This document shows, in pieces, positions 7,796 to 16,472 of a stretch of DNA of 64,000 nucleotides. Position numbers and translations under genes: made by a program. The DNA comes from UBA993 sp964436815 (lineage in GTDB: Bacteria; Bacillota; Dethiobacteria; DTU022). The stretch covers positions 1 to 64,000 of the forward strand of contig CAYTER010000005.1 in the NCBI GenBank assembly GCA_964436815.1. Reading direction: 5' to 3'. Position 1 is the first letter of the stretch; each line of letters starts with the position of its first letter. The notes under the pieces are model-generated. The model ran no database searches. It was not told where the DNA came from and saw nothing but the letters and a program-made list of their open reading frames with translations.

Positions 7796-9325
7796 ATGGG
7801 TGAGATTGAGCTATCAATCAACATGACCTGGATCGACTGGGTTATTGTTATAATTTACCTGGCCGGGATGGTCTATGTCGGCCTCTTCTTCCAAAAGCGG
7901 AACAAGAGTTTTGAGGATTACTTTCTAGCCTCAAAAGGGATTACGATGCCGCTTTTGATCGGCACTCTGGTTTCCACTTTTTTCGGACTCGATACCCTTT
8001 TTGGCACATCAGAAATCGGCTTCTATGAAGGTGTGACAGCTTTCTTTGCCTACGCTCTGCCTTATACGGGCATGTATATCGTTATGGGTTTCCTCGCTCC
8101 TAAATTCCGGGAGCTGAACAGCAATACCTTTGTTGATATCATGAGTGAACATTACGGTAAGTTCACCCGCCTGATATCGGCGCTCTGTTCCTTTTTCTAT
8201 TCAATCAATACCATGGAAATGATGGGTATGGGGTTTATTTTTGCCCTGATCTTTAAAATACCCTTTGGCGTCGGAGTCCTGATTGCTGCTGTCATCGTTG
8301 TCGTTTACACTTATACCGGCGGTTTATGGGCGGTGGCTACAACCGACATGATTCAGTTCCTGATCATGGCTGTCACCCTGGGCGTTGCCCTGCTGATCTG
8401 CTGGTTTGATGTCGGTGGTTACAGCGGCGTTTACACCGGCTTAACTGCTTACCTGGGTGAAGATCCCTGGTATTATTTCTCGCCATCCGGCGGGTATTTA
8501 ACGGCAGGGGTAATCGTCGCCTATGCTCTTACCTCATTGGCGGTGCTATGCGAACCGGCCTTCCTGCAGCGGATCTTTGCCGCCCGCAGCCCTAAGGAAG
8601 CCCGTAATGCCCTGCTGATCGGCACCCCGATCTGGACTGCTTATGAGTTCGCCTGCTGCATGCTGGGGATCACTGCCGTTGCCGTAGTAGGTTTAGGATT
8701 GATGGGTGAACCGCACGCTAACCAGGCTTTGATTGCCGTTGTTGCCAAGTACATACCGGCCGGTTTTCTGGGCCTTTTTCTGGCAGGTGTCCTGGCTGCG
8801 GCAATGTCTACCGCCGACTCGTACTTTCTGGTCTCTTCCGGCAACCTGGTCTATGATATTTACCGGCCGCTGTTTAAACCGGACCTGCCTGATGATAAGC
8901 TGATCAGTTACACGAAAAAAGCCGTTCTGATCTCTGCCGCGGTTTCAATCGGGTTGGCCTTTTACTTTGAAAGGATCATGGGAGTCTGGGTTTTCCAGGC
9001 CAGTATCATCATCAACACCGTTTTAATACCACTATATATTGCCGTTTTCTTTAAGAAATTTAAAGCTACAAAGTTGAGCGGCACTCTGGCTGCGGCCGTG
9101 GGCTTTTTCGGGACAATCGGTTATTATATCCTGATCACCACGGCCGGTTATTTCTCCGAGGATTGGGAAACGATGGTTATTGATGTTAATATTTTCGGGC
9201 GCACATTTGAACTCTGGCAGGAGTACGGTATTTTCCTGATCCCGCCTTTTGTCATCCTGGCTTTCATCATCGGCCAGATCTTCGGGCAGAAGAGCCCGGA
9301 CAGCAACCTGAAGGAGGCGCTATAA
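7796..9325 (+). CDS. Sodium:solute symporter (SSS family)
   Basis: A 509-residue integral-membrane protein of the sodium:solute symporter family, which uses the sodium gradient to import organic solutes. About 13 hydrophobic segments are visible; early motifs such as SFEDYFLASKGI and the YTGGLWAVATTD stretch are typical of the pantothenate/proline/acetate-type branch, with LAAAMSTADSYFLVSSGNLVYDIY forming the conserved sodium-site helix. The substrate cannot be read from the sequence. A small membrane protein begins directly after the stop codon and is presumably its accessory subunit. Confidence 0.9.
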   Translation: MGEIELSINMTWIDWVIVIIYLAGMVYVGLFFQKRNKSFEDYFLASKGITMPLLIGTLVSTFFGLDTLFGTSEIGFYEGVTAFFAYALPYTGMYIVMGFLAPKFRELNSNTFVDIMSEHYGKFTRLISALCSFFYSINTMEMMGMGFIFALIFKIPFGVGVLIAAVIVVVYTYTGGLWAVATTDMIQFLIMAVTLGVALLICWFDVGGYSGVYTGLTAYLGEDPWYYFSPSGGYLTAGVIVAYALTSLAVLCEPAFLQRIFAARSPKEARNALLIGTPIWTAYEFACCMLGITAVAVVGLGLMGEPHANQALIAVVAKYIPAGFLGLFLAGVLAAAMSTADSYFLVSSGNLVYDIYRPLFKPDLPDDKLISYTKKAVLISAAVSIGLAFYFERIMGVWVFQASIIINTVLIPLYIAVFFKKFKATKLSGTLAAAVGFFGTIGYYILITTAGYFSEDWETMVIDVNIFGRTFELWQEYGIFLIPPFVILAFIIGQIFGQKSPDSNLKEAL

Positions 9326-9457
9326 ATGACCGGTTGGGATGTTGGAGTATACATTGCAGCAGCGATCTTGATTGTCGGGCCGATTATCGTTTTTTCGTTT
9401 TATCTTAAAGAAATCCTTCGTCATATCCGCGAAGACGATTTTGGCCAAAGGGAATAA
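9326..9457 (+). CDS. Symporter small accessory membrane protein (43 aa)
   Basis: The ATG is immediately after the symporter stop codon (taaATG), with GGAGG eight bases upstream inside the symporter 3' end. The 43-residue product has a short N-terminus (MTGWDVGVY), one membrane helix (~residues 8-28) and a charged tail (KEILRHIREDDFGQRE). Short single-pass proteins encoded directly after SSS transporters are known as symporter small accessory proteins, so it probably binds or stabilises the transporter. The role is inferred from context and shape only. Confidence 0.75.
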   Translation: MTGWDVGVYIAAAILIVGPIIVFSFYLKEILRHIREDDFGQRE

Positions 9458-9510
9458 TGATGTTCATCTTGATCCAAAGCTGTTTTACGGTTATGGACGC
9501 CAGGCGGTTA

Positions 9511-9728
9511 CTGTAAGCTATCGCTCACGATCGCTCACTTAAGAATTGCTGCGGCTCTTCAAGTCTTTCCGCAGGCGACCTCGCAAGGCGTCACCAAGAC
9601 TTCGTGCTCAGCCCGACCCTCAAATAACTGAAGAGGTAATTTAATGTTTTTGAGGGCCGGGTCCTGCATCACTCCTTGAATCGCCGGCAATTCTAAAGCG
9701 TTCTCTTTATGTTCGCTTAAGCTTACAG
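9511..9728 (+). repeat. Dispersed inverted-repeat element, copy A
   Basis: This ~218-base element is bounded by ctgtaagc (9511-9518) and gcttacag (9721-9728), a perfect terminal inverted repeat. Its centre is a hairpin with arms around gaccctcaaa (9615-9624) and tttgagggccgggtc (9649-9663). Blocks such as acctcgc, the central hairpin, ggtcctgc and gccggcaattc recur in copies B (13585-13804) and C (21031-21267). It contains no open reading frame. The surrounding 9458-9973 has no other gene; 9740-9973 should contain the promoter of the PFOR gene. Confidence 0.75.
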
Positions 9729-9973
9729 CATTCCCCTGGCTTGGCTATCTGCTCTTATACTTAAATCAGAAACAATCTCCAATAAGTTATAGCCTTAGTA
9801 TAAAAGTATCAGTCAGCGAAAACCCGGTGCCGGTATTATTAATTCCTTGACCGAAGACTACCGCGATACAGTTGTCACTCCTGCAATTAAGTGGTAATAT
9901 AAGGCGGGAATTAAAACGGTAATATTTGTAAAATACATCGTTTTCAAAATAATTGCACATGGAGGTGCCTTAG

Positions 9974-12900
9974 TTGACAAAAAAAACAGAAACGATGGAC
10001 GGCAATACTGCCGCGTCCTACATAGCCTATGCTTTAAGTGATGTCGCGGCGATCTATCCGATCACACCCTCTTCACCGATGGCTGAAGTTTGCGATGAAT
10101 GGGCAGCATACGGACGAAAGAATATTTTCGGCCAAACCATGCGGGTTGCAACCATGCAATCGGAGGCTGGCGCCGCGGGAGCCGTGCACGGATCGCTGGT
10201 CAACGGCGCTCTGACTACTACCTTTACTGCATCTCAGGGACTGTTGCTTAAAATTCCGAACATGTATAAGATTTCCGGCGAGCTTCTGCCCAGCGTATTT
10301 CATGTCTCAGCCCGGGCCTTATCTACTCACGCGCTCTCTATCTTTGGCGATCACTCTGACGTAATGGCCGCCAGGCAGACCGGCTTTGCCCTGCTATCAT
10401 CAGCTTCGGTCCAGGAAGTTATGGATCTGGCGCTGGTGGCACACTTAAGCACCTTAATAACCAGGGTTCCATTCCTTCATTTCTTTGACGGCTTCCGCAC
10501 TTCGCACGAAGTCCAGAAGATAGAAACAATCGACTACGAAGACATCAAAAAAATTGTTGATTGGGATGCTATCCGCGCTTTCCGCGAAAGAGCTCTTAAT
10601 CCCGAGCATCCCCACCAGAGGGGAACCGCCCAAAACCCTGACATCTACTTCCAAAACCGTGAAGCAGCAAACCGTTATTACCTGGAAACCCCGGAAAAAG
10701 TCGCCGCTGTAATGAACGAGGTTTACAAGATTACAGGCCGCCGTTATAACCTCTTTGATTACTGCGGCGCTCCTGATGCAGAAGAAGTCGTTGTCTGCAT
10801 GGGCTCAGCCTGTGAAACAATGGAAGAAACCATCAATTACCTGAACAAGAATGGCGAAAAGGTCGGCCTGCTTAAAGTCCGGCTTTACCGTCCTTTTTCA
10901 AGAGATCACTTCCTGGCAGCACTGCCCAAGAGTTGCATGAAAATAGCCGTGCTGGACCGGACCAAGGAACCGGGCGCTTTAGGTGAGCCTTTATACCAGG
11001 ATGTCTGCACAGCTTTAATGGAAGTAAAACAGACTCCGCTGATTATCGGTGGCCGTTACGGTCTCGGTTCAAAAGAATTCAACCCCTGCATGGCCAAAGC
11101 GGTAATTGATAACCTGAAAGAAGCGGAACCGAAGAACCACTTTACAGTCGGGATCAACGATGACGTTACCCACACCTCTCTTAGTGTGCCCGAGTGTCTC
11201 TACACTTCACCGGAGGGGACTTACCGGGCGAAGTTCTTCGGGCTGGGATCCGACGGAACAGTCGGGGCCAACAAAAACAGCATCATTATTATCGGCAATA
11301 ACACGGACCAGTATGCACAGGGTTATTTTGTTTATGATTCAAAGAAATCCGGAGGCATCACCGTATCTCACCTGCGCTTCGGACCGTCAGAGATAAAATC
11401 AACCTACTTGATTGATCAAGCGGATTTTGTTGCCTGTCACAATCCCTCCTTCGTAACCCGTTATGACATCCTGGAAGGTATTAAAAATGGCGGCGTTTTC
11501 CTGTTAAATACCGAATGGGATCTGGCCGAACTGGAAGAACAACTGCCGGCTGAGATGAAACGGACTATTGCCCGCCAGAAAATCAAGTTTTATAAAATTG
11601 ACGCTTTTAAGATCGCCGGGGAAATTGGTCTCGGCGGCAGAATCAACGTAATCATGCAAGCCGCTTTCTTTAAACTTTCAGGTGTAATTGACTCTGAAAC
11701 TGCCTTCAAGCAGATTGAAAAGATGATCAACAAGTCTTATGGCAAGAAAGGTGCAGACATAGTAGAAAAGAATGTTGCGGCCATCTACAAAGGAGTCGAA
11801 GCTCTGGAGGAAGTCAAATACCCCGAGAGCTGGGCTGATGCAACAGAAGGAGCTCACTTTACTCCCGAAGAAGCGCCTGATTACGTGTGTGACACAATTT
11901 ACCCAATGACTGCTCTGAAAGGAGATCAGCTGCCGGTCAGCGCTTTTAATCCTGACGGCACTGTTCCAACCGCAACAACACAGTATGAAAAACGGGGCAT
12001 CGCGATCAATATTCCAATCTGGATTCCGGAAAACTGCATTCAGTGTAACCAGTGTTCCTTTGTCTGCCCGCATGCCACAATCAGGCCATACCTGGCTAAA
12101 CCTGAAGACCTTGACGGAGCACCGGAAGGCTTTGCAACCCTAGACGGAAGCGGCAAGGATATTGCCGGTCTAAAATACAGGATTCAGGTATCACCGCTCG
12201 ACTGTACCGGCTGTGGGAACTGTGTTGATATCTGCCCGGCCAAGGAAAAAGCTTTAGAAATGAAGCCGCTCTTTGATAATGCCGAAGCAGAAGATGCCCG
12301 GTACCGTTTCGCGGAAAGTTTGCCGGAACTCGATCTGGACATCTCGCCAACCACGGTGCGCGGCAGCCAGTTTCGCAAGCCGCTGTTCGAATTTTCAGGG
12401 GCCTGTGGTGGATGCGGTGAAACACCTTACATCAAGGTAATCACACAACTTTTCGGCCAGAGAATGGTCATCGCCAATGCCACCGGTTGCTCATCAATCT
12501 ACGGTGGCAATGCTCCTACAGTTCCTTACACGGTAGACAGCCGGGGCCGCGGACCGGCCTGGGCCAGTTCTTTATTTGAAGATAATGCTGAATTTGGCTT
12601 CGGTTATTCCCTGGGGATCAACCAGCAGCGCGATCGACTAATTGACCTGGTCAAAGAAGTGCTGCAGGGCCAAATATCCAACCAGCTGAAAGAAGCTTTT
12701 CAAAAGTGGCTTGAGGTAAAAGACAATGGTGAAGCTTCAATGAAAGCGGCTGATGTAATAAGGGAACTTCTCGAACTTGAAAAACCGCAGGCCGCTGAAA
12801 AAGCAATATTAGATGAAATCAAAGAAAAATCAAGCTTGCTCACCAAGCGTTCAATCTGGGTTTTTGGAGGCGACGGCTGGGCCTACGATATCGGCTATGG

Positions 12901-13507
12901 AGGGCTCGATCATGTTATCGCCACTGGCGCCGATGTGAATATCCTGGTCATGGACACCGAGGTTTATTCAAACACCGGTGGCCAGTCATCCAAATCCACC
13001 CCGACCGGCGCCATTGCCAAATTTGCGGCAGCCGGAAAAGAGATGCGCAAGAAAGACTTAGGTCTGATGGCGGTCACATACGGCTATGTCTACGTGGCAA
13101 TGGTCTCGATGGGAGCAAGTAAAAACCAGTTCCTGAAAGCGATAGTGGAAGCCGAGGCCTATCCTGGTCCTTCACTGATTATCGCTTACTCACCGTGCAT
13201 CAACCACGGTATTGACATGAGTAAGAGCCAGAGTGAAGCCAAACTGGCAGTTGAATCGGGCTACTGGCCGCTCTACCGTTACAATCCACTTTTGGCCAAG
13301 GAGGGCAAGAATCCCTTTGTTCTTGATTCCAAGGATCCAAAAGAGGATCTGCGCACTTTCATGATGAACGAAGTCCGCTTCCGCGCCTTAAAGAAAGAGT
13401 TCCCGGAAAGGGCTGACCAGCTGTTTGCCAAAGCTGAGCAGGTTGCCAAGGAAAGGCTGCAGATGTACAAGCAGCTGGCCCAGGTGCAATCCGGGGATGA
13501 AGCATAA
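9974..13507 (+). CDS. nifJ: Pyruvate:ferredoxin (flavodoxin) oxidoreductase
   Basis: Single-chain PFOR that interconverts pyruvate + CoA and acetyl-CoA + CO2 with ferredoxin. The 1177-residue cytosolic protein carries all domains in order: the N-terminal pyrimidine/TPP domain (YPITPSSPMAE), the gamma domain, two [4Fe-4S] motifs (CIQCNQCSFVCP and CTGCGNCVDICP, ~residues 680-755), the proximal cluster region GACGGCGETPY, and the TPP-binding domain (GDGWAYDIGYGGLDH, NTGGQSSKSTPTG). The start is TTG 9974 with GGAGG upstream. It is monocistronic, ends in a clear terminator, and is flanked on both sides by copies of the dispersed repeat element. Central to anaerobic metabolism. Confidence 0.97.
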   Translation: MTKKTETMDGNTAASYIAYALSDVAAIYPITPSSPMAEVCDEWAAYGRKNIFGQTMRVATMQSEAGAAGAVHGSLVNGALTTTFTASQGLLLKIPNMYKISGELLPSVFHVSARALSTHALSIFGDHSDVMAARQTGFALLSSASVQEVMDLALVAHLSTLITRVPFLHFFDGFRTSHEVQKIETIDYEDIKKIVDWDAIRAFRERALNPEHPHQRGTAQNPDIYFQNREAANRYYLETPEKVAAVMNEVYKITGRRYNLFDYCGAPDAEEVVVCMGSACETMEETINYLNKNGEKVGLLKVRLYRPFSRDHFLAALPKSCMKIAVLDRTKEPGALGEPLYQDVCTALMEVKQTPLIIGGRYGLGSKEFNPCMAKAVIDNLKEAEPKNHFTVGINDDVTHTSLSVPECLYTSPEGTYRAKFFGLGSDGTVGANKNSIIIIGNNTDQYAQGYFVYDSKKSGGITVSHLRFGPSEIKSTYLIDQADFVACHNPSFVTRYDILEGIKNGGVFLLNTEWDLAELEEQLPAEMKRTIARQKIKFYKIDAFKIAGEIGLGGRINVIMQAAFFKLSGVIDSETAFKQIEKMINKSYGKKGADIVEKNVAAIYKGVEALEEVKYPESWADATEGAHFTPEEAPDYVCDTIYPMTALKGDQLPVSAFNPDGTVPTATTQYEKRGIAINIPIWIPENCIQCNQCSFVCPHATIRPYLAKPEDLDGAPEGFATLDGSGKDIAGLKYRIQVSPLDCTGCGNCVDICPAKEKALEMKPLFDNAEAEDARYRFAESLPELDLDISPTTVRGSQFRKPLFEFSGACGGCGETPYIKVITQLFGQRMVIANATGCSSIYGGNAPTVPYTVDSRGRGPAWASSLFEDNAEFGFGYSLGINQQRDRLIDLVKEVLQGQISNQLKEAFQKWLEVKDNGEASMKAADVIRELLELEKPQAAEKAILDEIKEKSSLLTKRSIWVFGGDGWAYDIGYGGLDHVIATGADVNILVMDTEVYSNTGGQSSKSTPTGAIAKFAAAGKEMRKKDLGLMAVTYGYVYVAMVSMGASKNQFLKAIVEAEAYPGPSLIIAYSPCINHGIDMSKSQSEAKLAVESGYWPLYRYNPLLAKEGKNPFVLDSKDPKEDLRTFMMNEVRFRALKKEFPERADQLFAKAEQVAKERLQMYKQLAQVQSGDEA

Positions 13508-13534
13508 GCAAATCGTTTAGCTTGATAACTTTAT

Positions 13535-13565
13535 GGGGCTCCTTAAGCAGGAGCCCCTTTTATTT
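13535..13565 (+). terminator. Rho-independent terminator of the PFOR gene
   Basis: Perfect 8-bp stem ggggctcc/ggagcccc with a 7-base loop, followed by ttttattt, 28 bases after the PFOR stop codon. Confidence 0.9.
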
Positions 13566-13584
13566 CGGATGAAATGAAGCACAC

Positions 13585-13804
13585 ATTGCAAGCATCGCTC
13601 GCTGATCGCTGCGTTAAGAAATGATACGTCTCATTTTCAGGCTTAAGCAGGGAACCTCGCCATTCAACTCCCAGTTTCAAGTCTCGGTCCGGCCCTCAAT
13701 AAAACTGAAAAGGTATACTAATAATTTGAGGGCCGGAACCTGCTTCAGCCCTCAATTCGACTTCAATTCTTATTCCTTGCTTTATGCTCGCTTAAGCTTG
13801 CAAT
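13585..13804 (+). repeat. Dispersed inverted-repeat element, copy B
   Basis: Bounded by attgcaagc (13585-13593) and gcttgcaat (13796-13804), a perfect 9-bp terminal inverted repeat. The central hairpin is ccggccctcaa (13689-13699) and ttgagggccgg (13726-13736), an 11-bp perfect stem. It has the same orientation as copy A, on the other side of the PFOR gene. Between 13805 and 14064 there is no gene, only AT-rich DNA with what looks like a decayed right end (gcttgcaat again at 13969-13977, followed by a similar flank). Confidence 0.75.
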
Positions 13805-14064
13805 ATGCACTTCTACATTAGTGCAGTGCATTAAATCTGCACCAAACTAAGTCATTTAGTCTCTGTCTCAAAATAATTATGGTTATGAATTCCTGGCATG
13901 TTAAGCGTTTTAAAAAAATATAGCACTTACCCTAAACCCCTTCATAAATGAAGCAATTCGTGAGCGGTGCTTGCAATCTGCGCTTCTATTCAGTGGATCG
14001 ATAGATAACGCATAAGGATAAATGCACATACTGGCTTACAGCCGTCGTCCAAGTTGTCCGATGG

Positions 14065-14673
14065 CTATAAATTGATGACGATTTCTTCCCGCTTGAGGCG
14101 GGGGCGGGGCGGGGGATCCTGGGCCGGATAACCAACCGGCAGCAGGACTATTGGCACCAGATTGTCCGGCAGATTTAAAACCCGGTGCAGTTCTTTCTGG
14201 TTAAAAAGCCTGACCCAGCAGCTACCGAGACCCAAAGACGTTGCCATCAAGGCCATGTTTTGAATGGCAATACCCAAATCGAGGTATCCCGAATCGGGGA
14301 TGATCACTTCTTGCACCTGCTCAGGCAGTTTTCGCTGGTAGATATATTGGGCTGCCTCTTCACTGATTACATCAGCCTGCACCAACTCGGTCATCCTTTT
14401 TTCGACTGTGCCGCGGATAAAAGCCTCCCGATCAAGACAGCAGATAAAAACAGCAGGCGCTTCACAGACAAATGGCTGCATCACCATGCCGGCTATGCTG
14501 TTCCGTTTTTCTTTATCCGTCAGGAGGATAAACCGCCATGGTTGACGGTTTGTTCCCGAAGGGGCCAGCCGGGCCGCTTCAATTATTTGCTCAAGATCTT
14601 CAGTTTTAACAGCCTTTTGCTCAAATTTCCTGATACTGCGGCGTTTTTCGATCGCGTCACGGCAATTTAACAT
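14065..14673 (-). CDS. Nitroreductase family protein
   Basis: A 202-residue FMN-dependent nitroreductase-fold protein. The N-terminal RRSIRKFEQKAV and APSGTNRQPWRF motifs bind the FMN phosphate and isoalloxazine, and GLGSCWVRLFN plus the C-terminal LPVGYPAQDPPPRPR are family signatures. It probably reduces quinones, nitro compounds or other electron acceptors with NAD(P)H; the true substrate is not evident. It sits 19 bases after the patatin gene, likely as the last gene of coaX-patatin-nitroreductase. Confidence 0.88.
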   Translation of the reverse strand: MLNCRDAIEKRRSIRKFEQKAVKTEDLEQIIEAARLAPSGTNRQPWRFILLTDKEKRNSIAGMVMQPFVCEAPAVFICCLDREAFIRGTVEKRMTELVQADVISEEAAQYIYQRKLPEQVQEVIIPDSGYLDLGIAIQNMALMATSLGLGSCWVRLFNQKELHRVLNLPDNLVPIVLLPVGYPAQDPPPRPRLKREEIVINL

Positions 14674-14692
14674 AGTAACAACCTCCCCGGGG

Positions 14693-15493
14693 TTATCGCT
14701 TAAACTTTTTGATCATTTTTTTGATTATGCTGCTTCTTTTCTGGAGATTAATGTTATCCAGCGCAGCAGCGGCAGCTTTATAGCCTTTTTTAATTAACTT
14801 ACTGCTTTTACCTGTATCCCAAAAAGTGAATTCGCCCAGTTCAGGCTCGATCAATACATCGGCATTCTTAAAAGCGGTAATATCACGTTGTCGAAGCAAT
14901 ATATCATAGGATTGGATCAACACTTCAAAAATATTTTCCGGTTCTTTCTTCAAGGGCTTCTGAGCGGTAACATTGACCGCTATTACCAAATCAATATCTT
15001 TCTGCCCTAAATGAACAGAGGGTACATTATCGAGCAGACCGCCATCCACTAATAAGTGTTGTTTCCATCTAACGGGGCTAAAAATTCCCGGTATGGCGCA
15101 ACTTGCTGTCACCGCCTCCGCAACCGGCCCTTCCTCAATGAGCACTTCTTCACCTTTAAGCAAGTCAACAGCATTAACCACCAGGGGAATCTTGAGCTGC
15201 TCGAAGGTAATATCACCCAAGTACTCTTTCAACATCTTGTTTAGCATTGAAGATCTGATTAAACCTTTACGTGGTATGGACAGGCGGATTAAATCTTTCC
15301 AAGACATTACTTCCGCGATCCGGATTAACTCATCAACGGATCGTCCTGAACAGTATAAAGCGCCAACAATACTGCCGGCGCTGGTCCCAGCTATGCAGCA
15401 AGGCTTAACTCCACGTTCTTCCAGGTATTGAAGGACGCCGACATGAGCAATACCCCTGGCCGCCCCTCCGCCCAGAGCCAGGCCAATTCTCAT
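14693..15493 (-). CDS. Patatin-like phospholipase (RssA/YchK type)
   Basis: A 266-residue acyl hydrolase. The oxyanion hole GGGAARG (residues 8-14), the nucleophile elbow GTSAG and the catalytic Asp in VDGGLLDN form the Ser-Asp dyad of patatins. It has no signal peptide, so it should act inside the cell on lysophospholipid or lipid esters. It follows coaX by 23 bases on the same strand. Confidence 0.9.
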   Translation of the reverse strand: MRIGLALGGGAARGIAHVGVLQYLEERGVKPCCIAGTSAGSIVGALYCSGRSVDELIRIAEVMSWKDLIRLSIPRKGLIRSSMLNKMLKEYLGDITFEQLKIPLVVNAVDLLKGEEVLIEEGPVAEAVTASCAIPGIFSPVRWKQHLLVDGGLLDNVPSVHLGQKDIDLVIAVNVTAQKPLKKEPENIFEVLIQSYDILLRQRDITAFKNADVLIEPELGEFTFWDTGKSSKLIKKGYKAAAAALDNINLQKRSSIIKKMIKKFKR

Positions 15494-15516
15494 TAATATT
15501 CCTCCGCTCGTTCAAA

Positions 15517-16281
15517 CTAACTGTTTAATTCGTTGATGATCCTTAACCCTTCAAGGGTTAGAAGGGGATTTACCTTGTTAATTGTTTGCGATTCACTGGC
15601 GATCAGATTGGCAAAACCGCCGGTCGCAATGACCAAAGGCACAGTTTCAAATTCAGCCTTCATGCGAGTTACAATACCGTCAACCTGTCCGACAAATCCG
15701 AATACTATGCCCGCCTGCATACTGCTGATCGTATCTTTGCCAATGACCTGTTTTGGTCTGATTACTTCAACCCGTGGCAGCTTGGCTGCCCTTTCAAAAA
15801 GGGCTTCCATTGAAATGCCGATCCCAGGAGCAATTGCCCCTCCAAGGTAGTCACCCGATGCCGAAATTGCACAAAAAGTAGTAGCTGTCCCAAAATCAAC
15901 AATGATTAAAGGCCCACCATAAAGTTCCAGGGCAGCCACAGCGTTAACAATGCGGTCGGCTCCGACCTCACGGGGATTATCGGTTACTATGTTTAAACCT
16001 GTTTTAACACCGGGGCCGATTATTAAAGGTTCAATTTCGAAATATTTCTGCCCCATACGCTGAAGAGAATACATCAACTGGGGGACAACCGATGAAATGG
16101 CTATTGATTTGATATCTTTTAGATTTAAATGACTGTTATGAAGCAGATTTTTAACCAGCATTCCAAGCTCATCCTCTGTCCGGTCTCGCCTGGTTGCCAG
16201 CCTCCAGTAAACCAATATCTCTCGCTCGTTATAGACACCGATCATGATATGCGTGTTGCCGACATCAACTGCAAGAATCAA
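15517..16281 (-). CDS. coaX: Type III pantothenate kinase
   Basis: CoaX phosphorylates pantothenate, the first step of coenzyme A synthesis. The 254-residue form begins at TTG 16281 after GGGGGTAAGAGC, giving MILAVDVGNTHI, the exact N-terminus of the family; a longer in-frame reading to 16467 adds 62 residues unlike CoaX and overlaps the divergent gene's leader. ATPase-fold motifs are DVGNTHIMIG (phosphate 1), GADRIVNAVAA (pantothenate site) and DFGTATTF (phosphate 2). In B. subtilis coaX also follows ftsH; here it has moved beyond the folate genes. Confidence 0.95.
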   Translation of the reverse strand: MILAVDVGNTHIMIGVYNEREILVYWRLATRRDRTEDELGMLVKNLLHNSHLNLKDIKSIAISSVVPQLMYSLQRMGQKYFEIEPLIIGPGVKTGLNIVTDNPREVGADRIVNAVAALELYGGPLIIVDFGTATTFCAISASGDYLGGAIAPGIGISMEALFERAAKLPRVEVIRPKQVIGKDTISSMQAGIVFGFVGQVDGIVTRMKAEFETVPLVIATGGFANLIASESQTINKVNPLLTLEGLRIINELNS

Positions 16282-16472
16282 GCTCTTACCCCCGGTCCAA
16301 TCAAGTAATAATCTCCTTAAAGTATCTTTAACTATAGCAGAACAAGCTCTTTTTGGAAAGATAACCGTTTCGGGACTCGGTTGAATTAGTTTTGATTTAA
16401 GAGTAATATTATGTTCATTGACTAGATTTTTTCGCATGATGACAACTTGAAAAGAACAGGGAGGCATTGCAT

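Noticed and set aside
11678..12425. Antisense open frames within the PFOR gene
   Set aside because: They overlap conserved PFOR domains including the ferredoxin motifs and have no start signals.
14034..14041. gcttacag matching the right end of repeat copy A
   Set aside because: An 8-base match alone is weak and the surrounding sequence does not align with the element, so it is not called as a copy.
16282..16467. N-terminally extended CoaX
   Set aside because: The extra 62 residues do not resemble the family, while TTG 16281 gives the canonical MILAVDVGNT start with a ribosome site.
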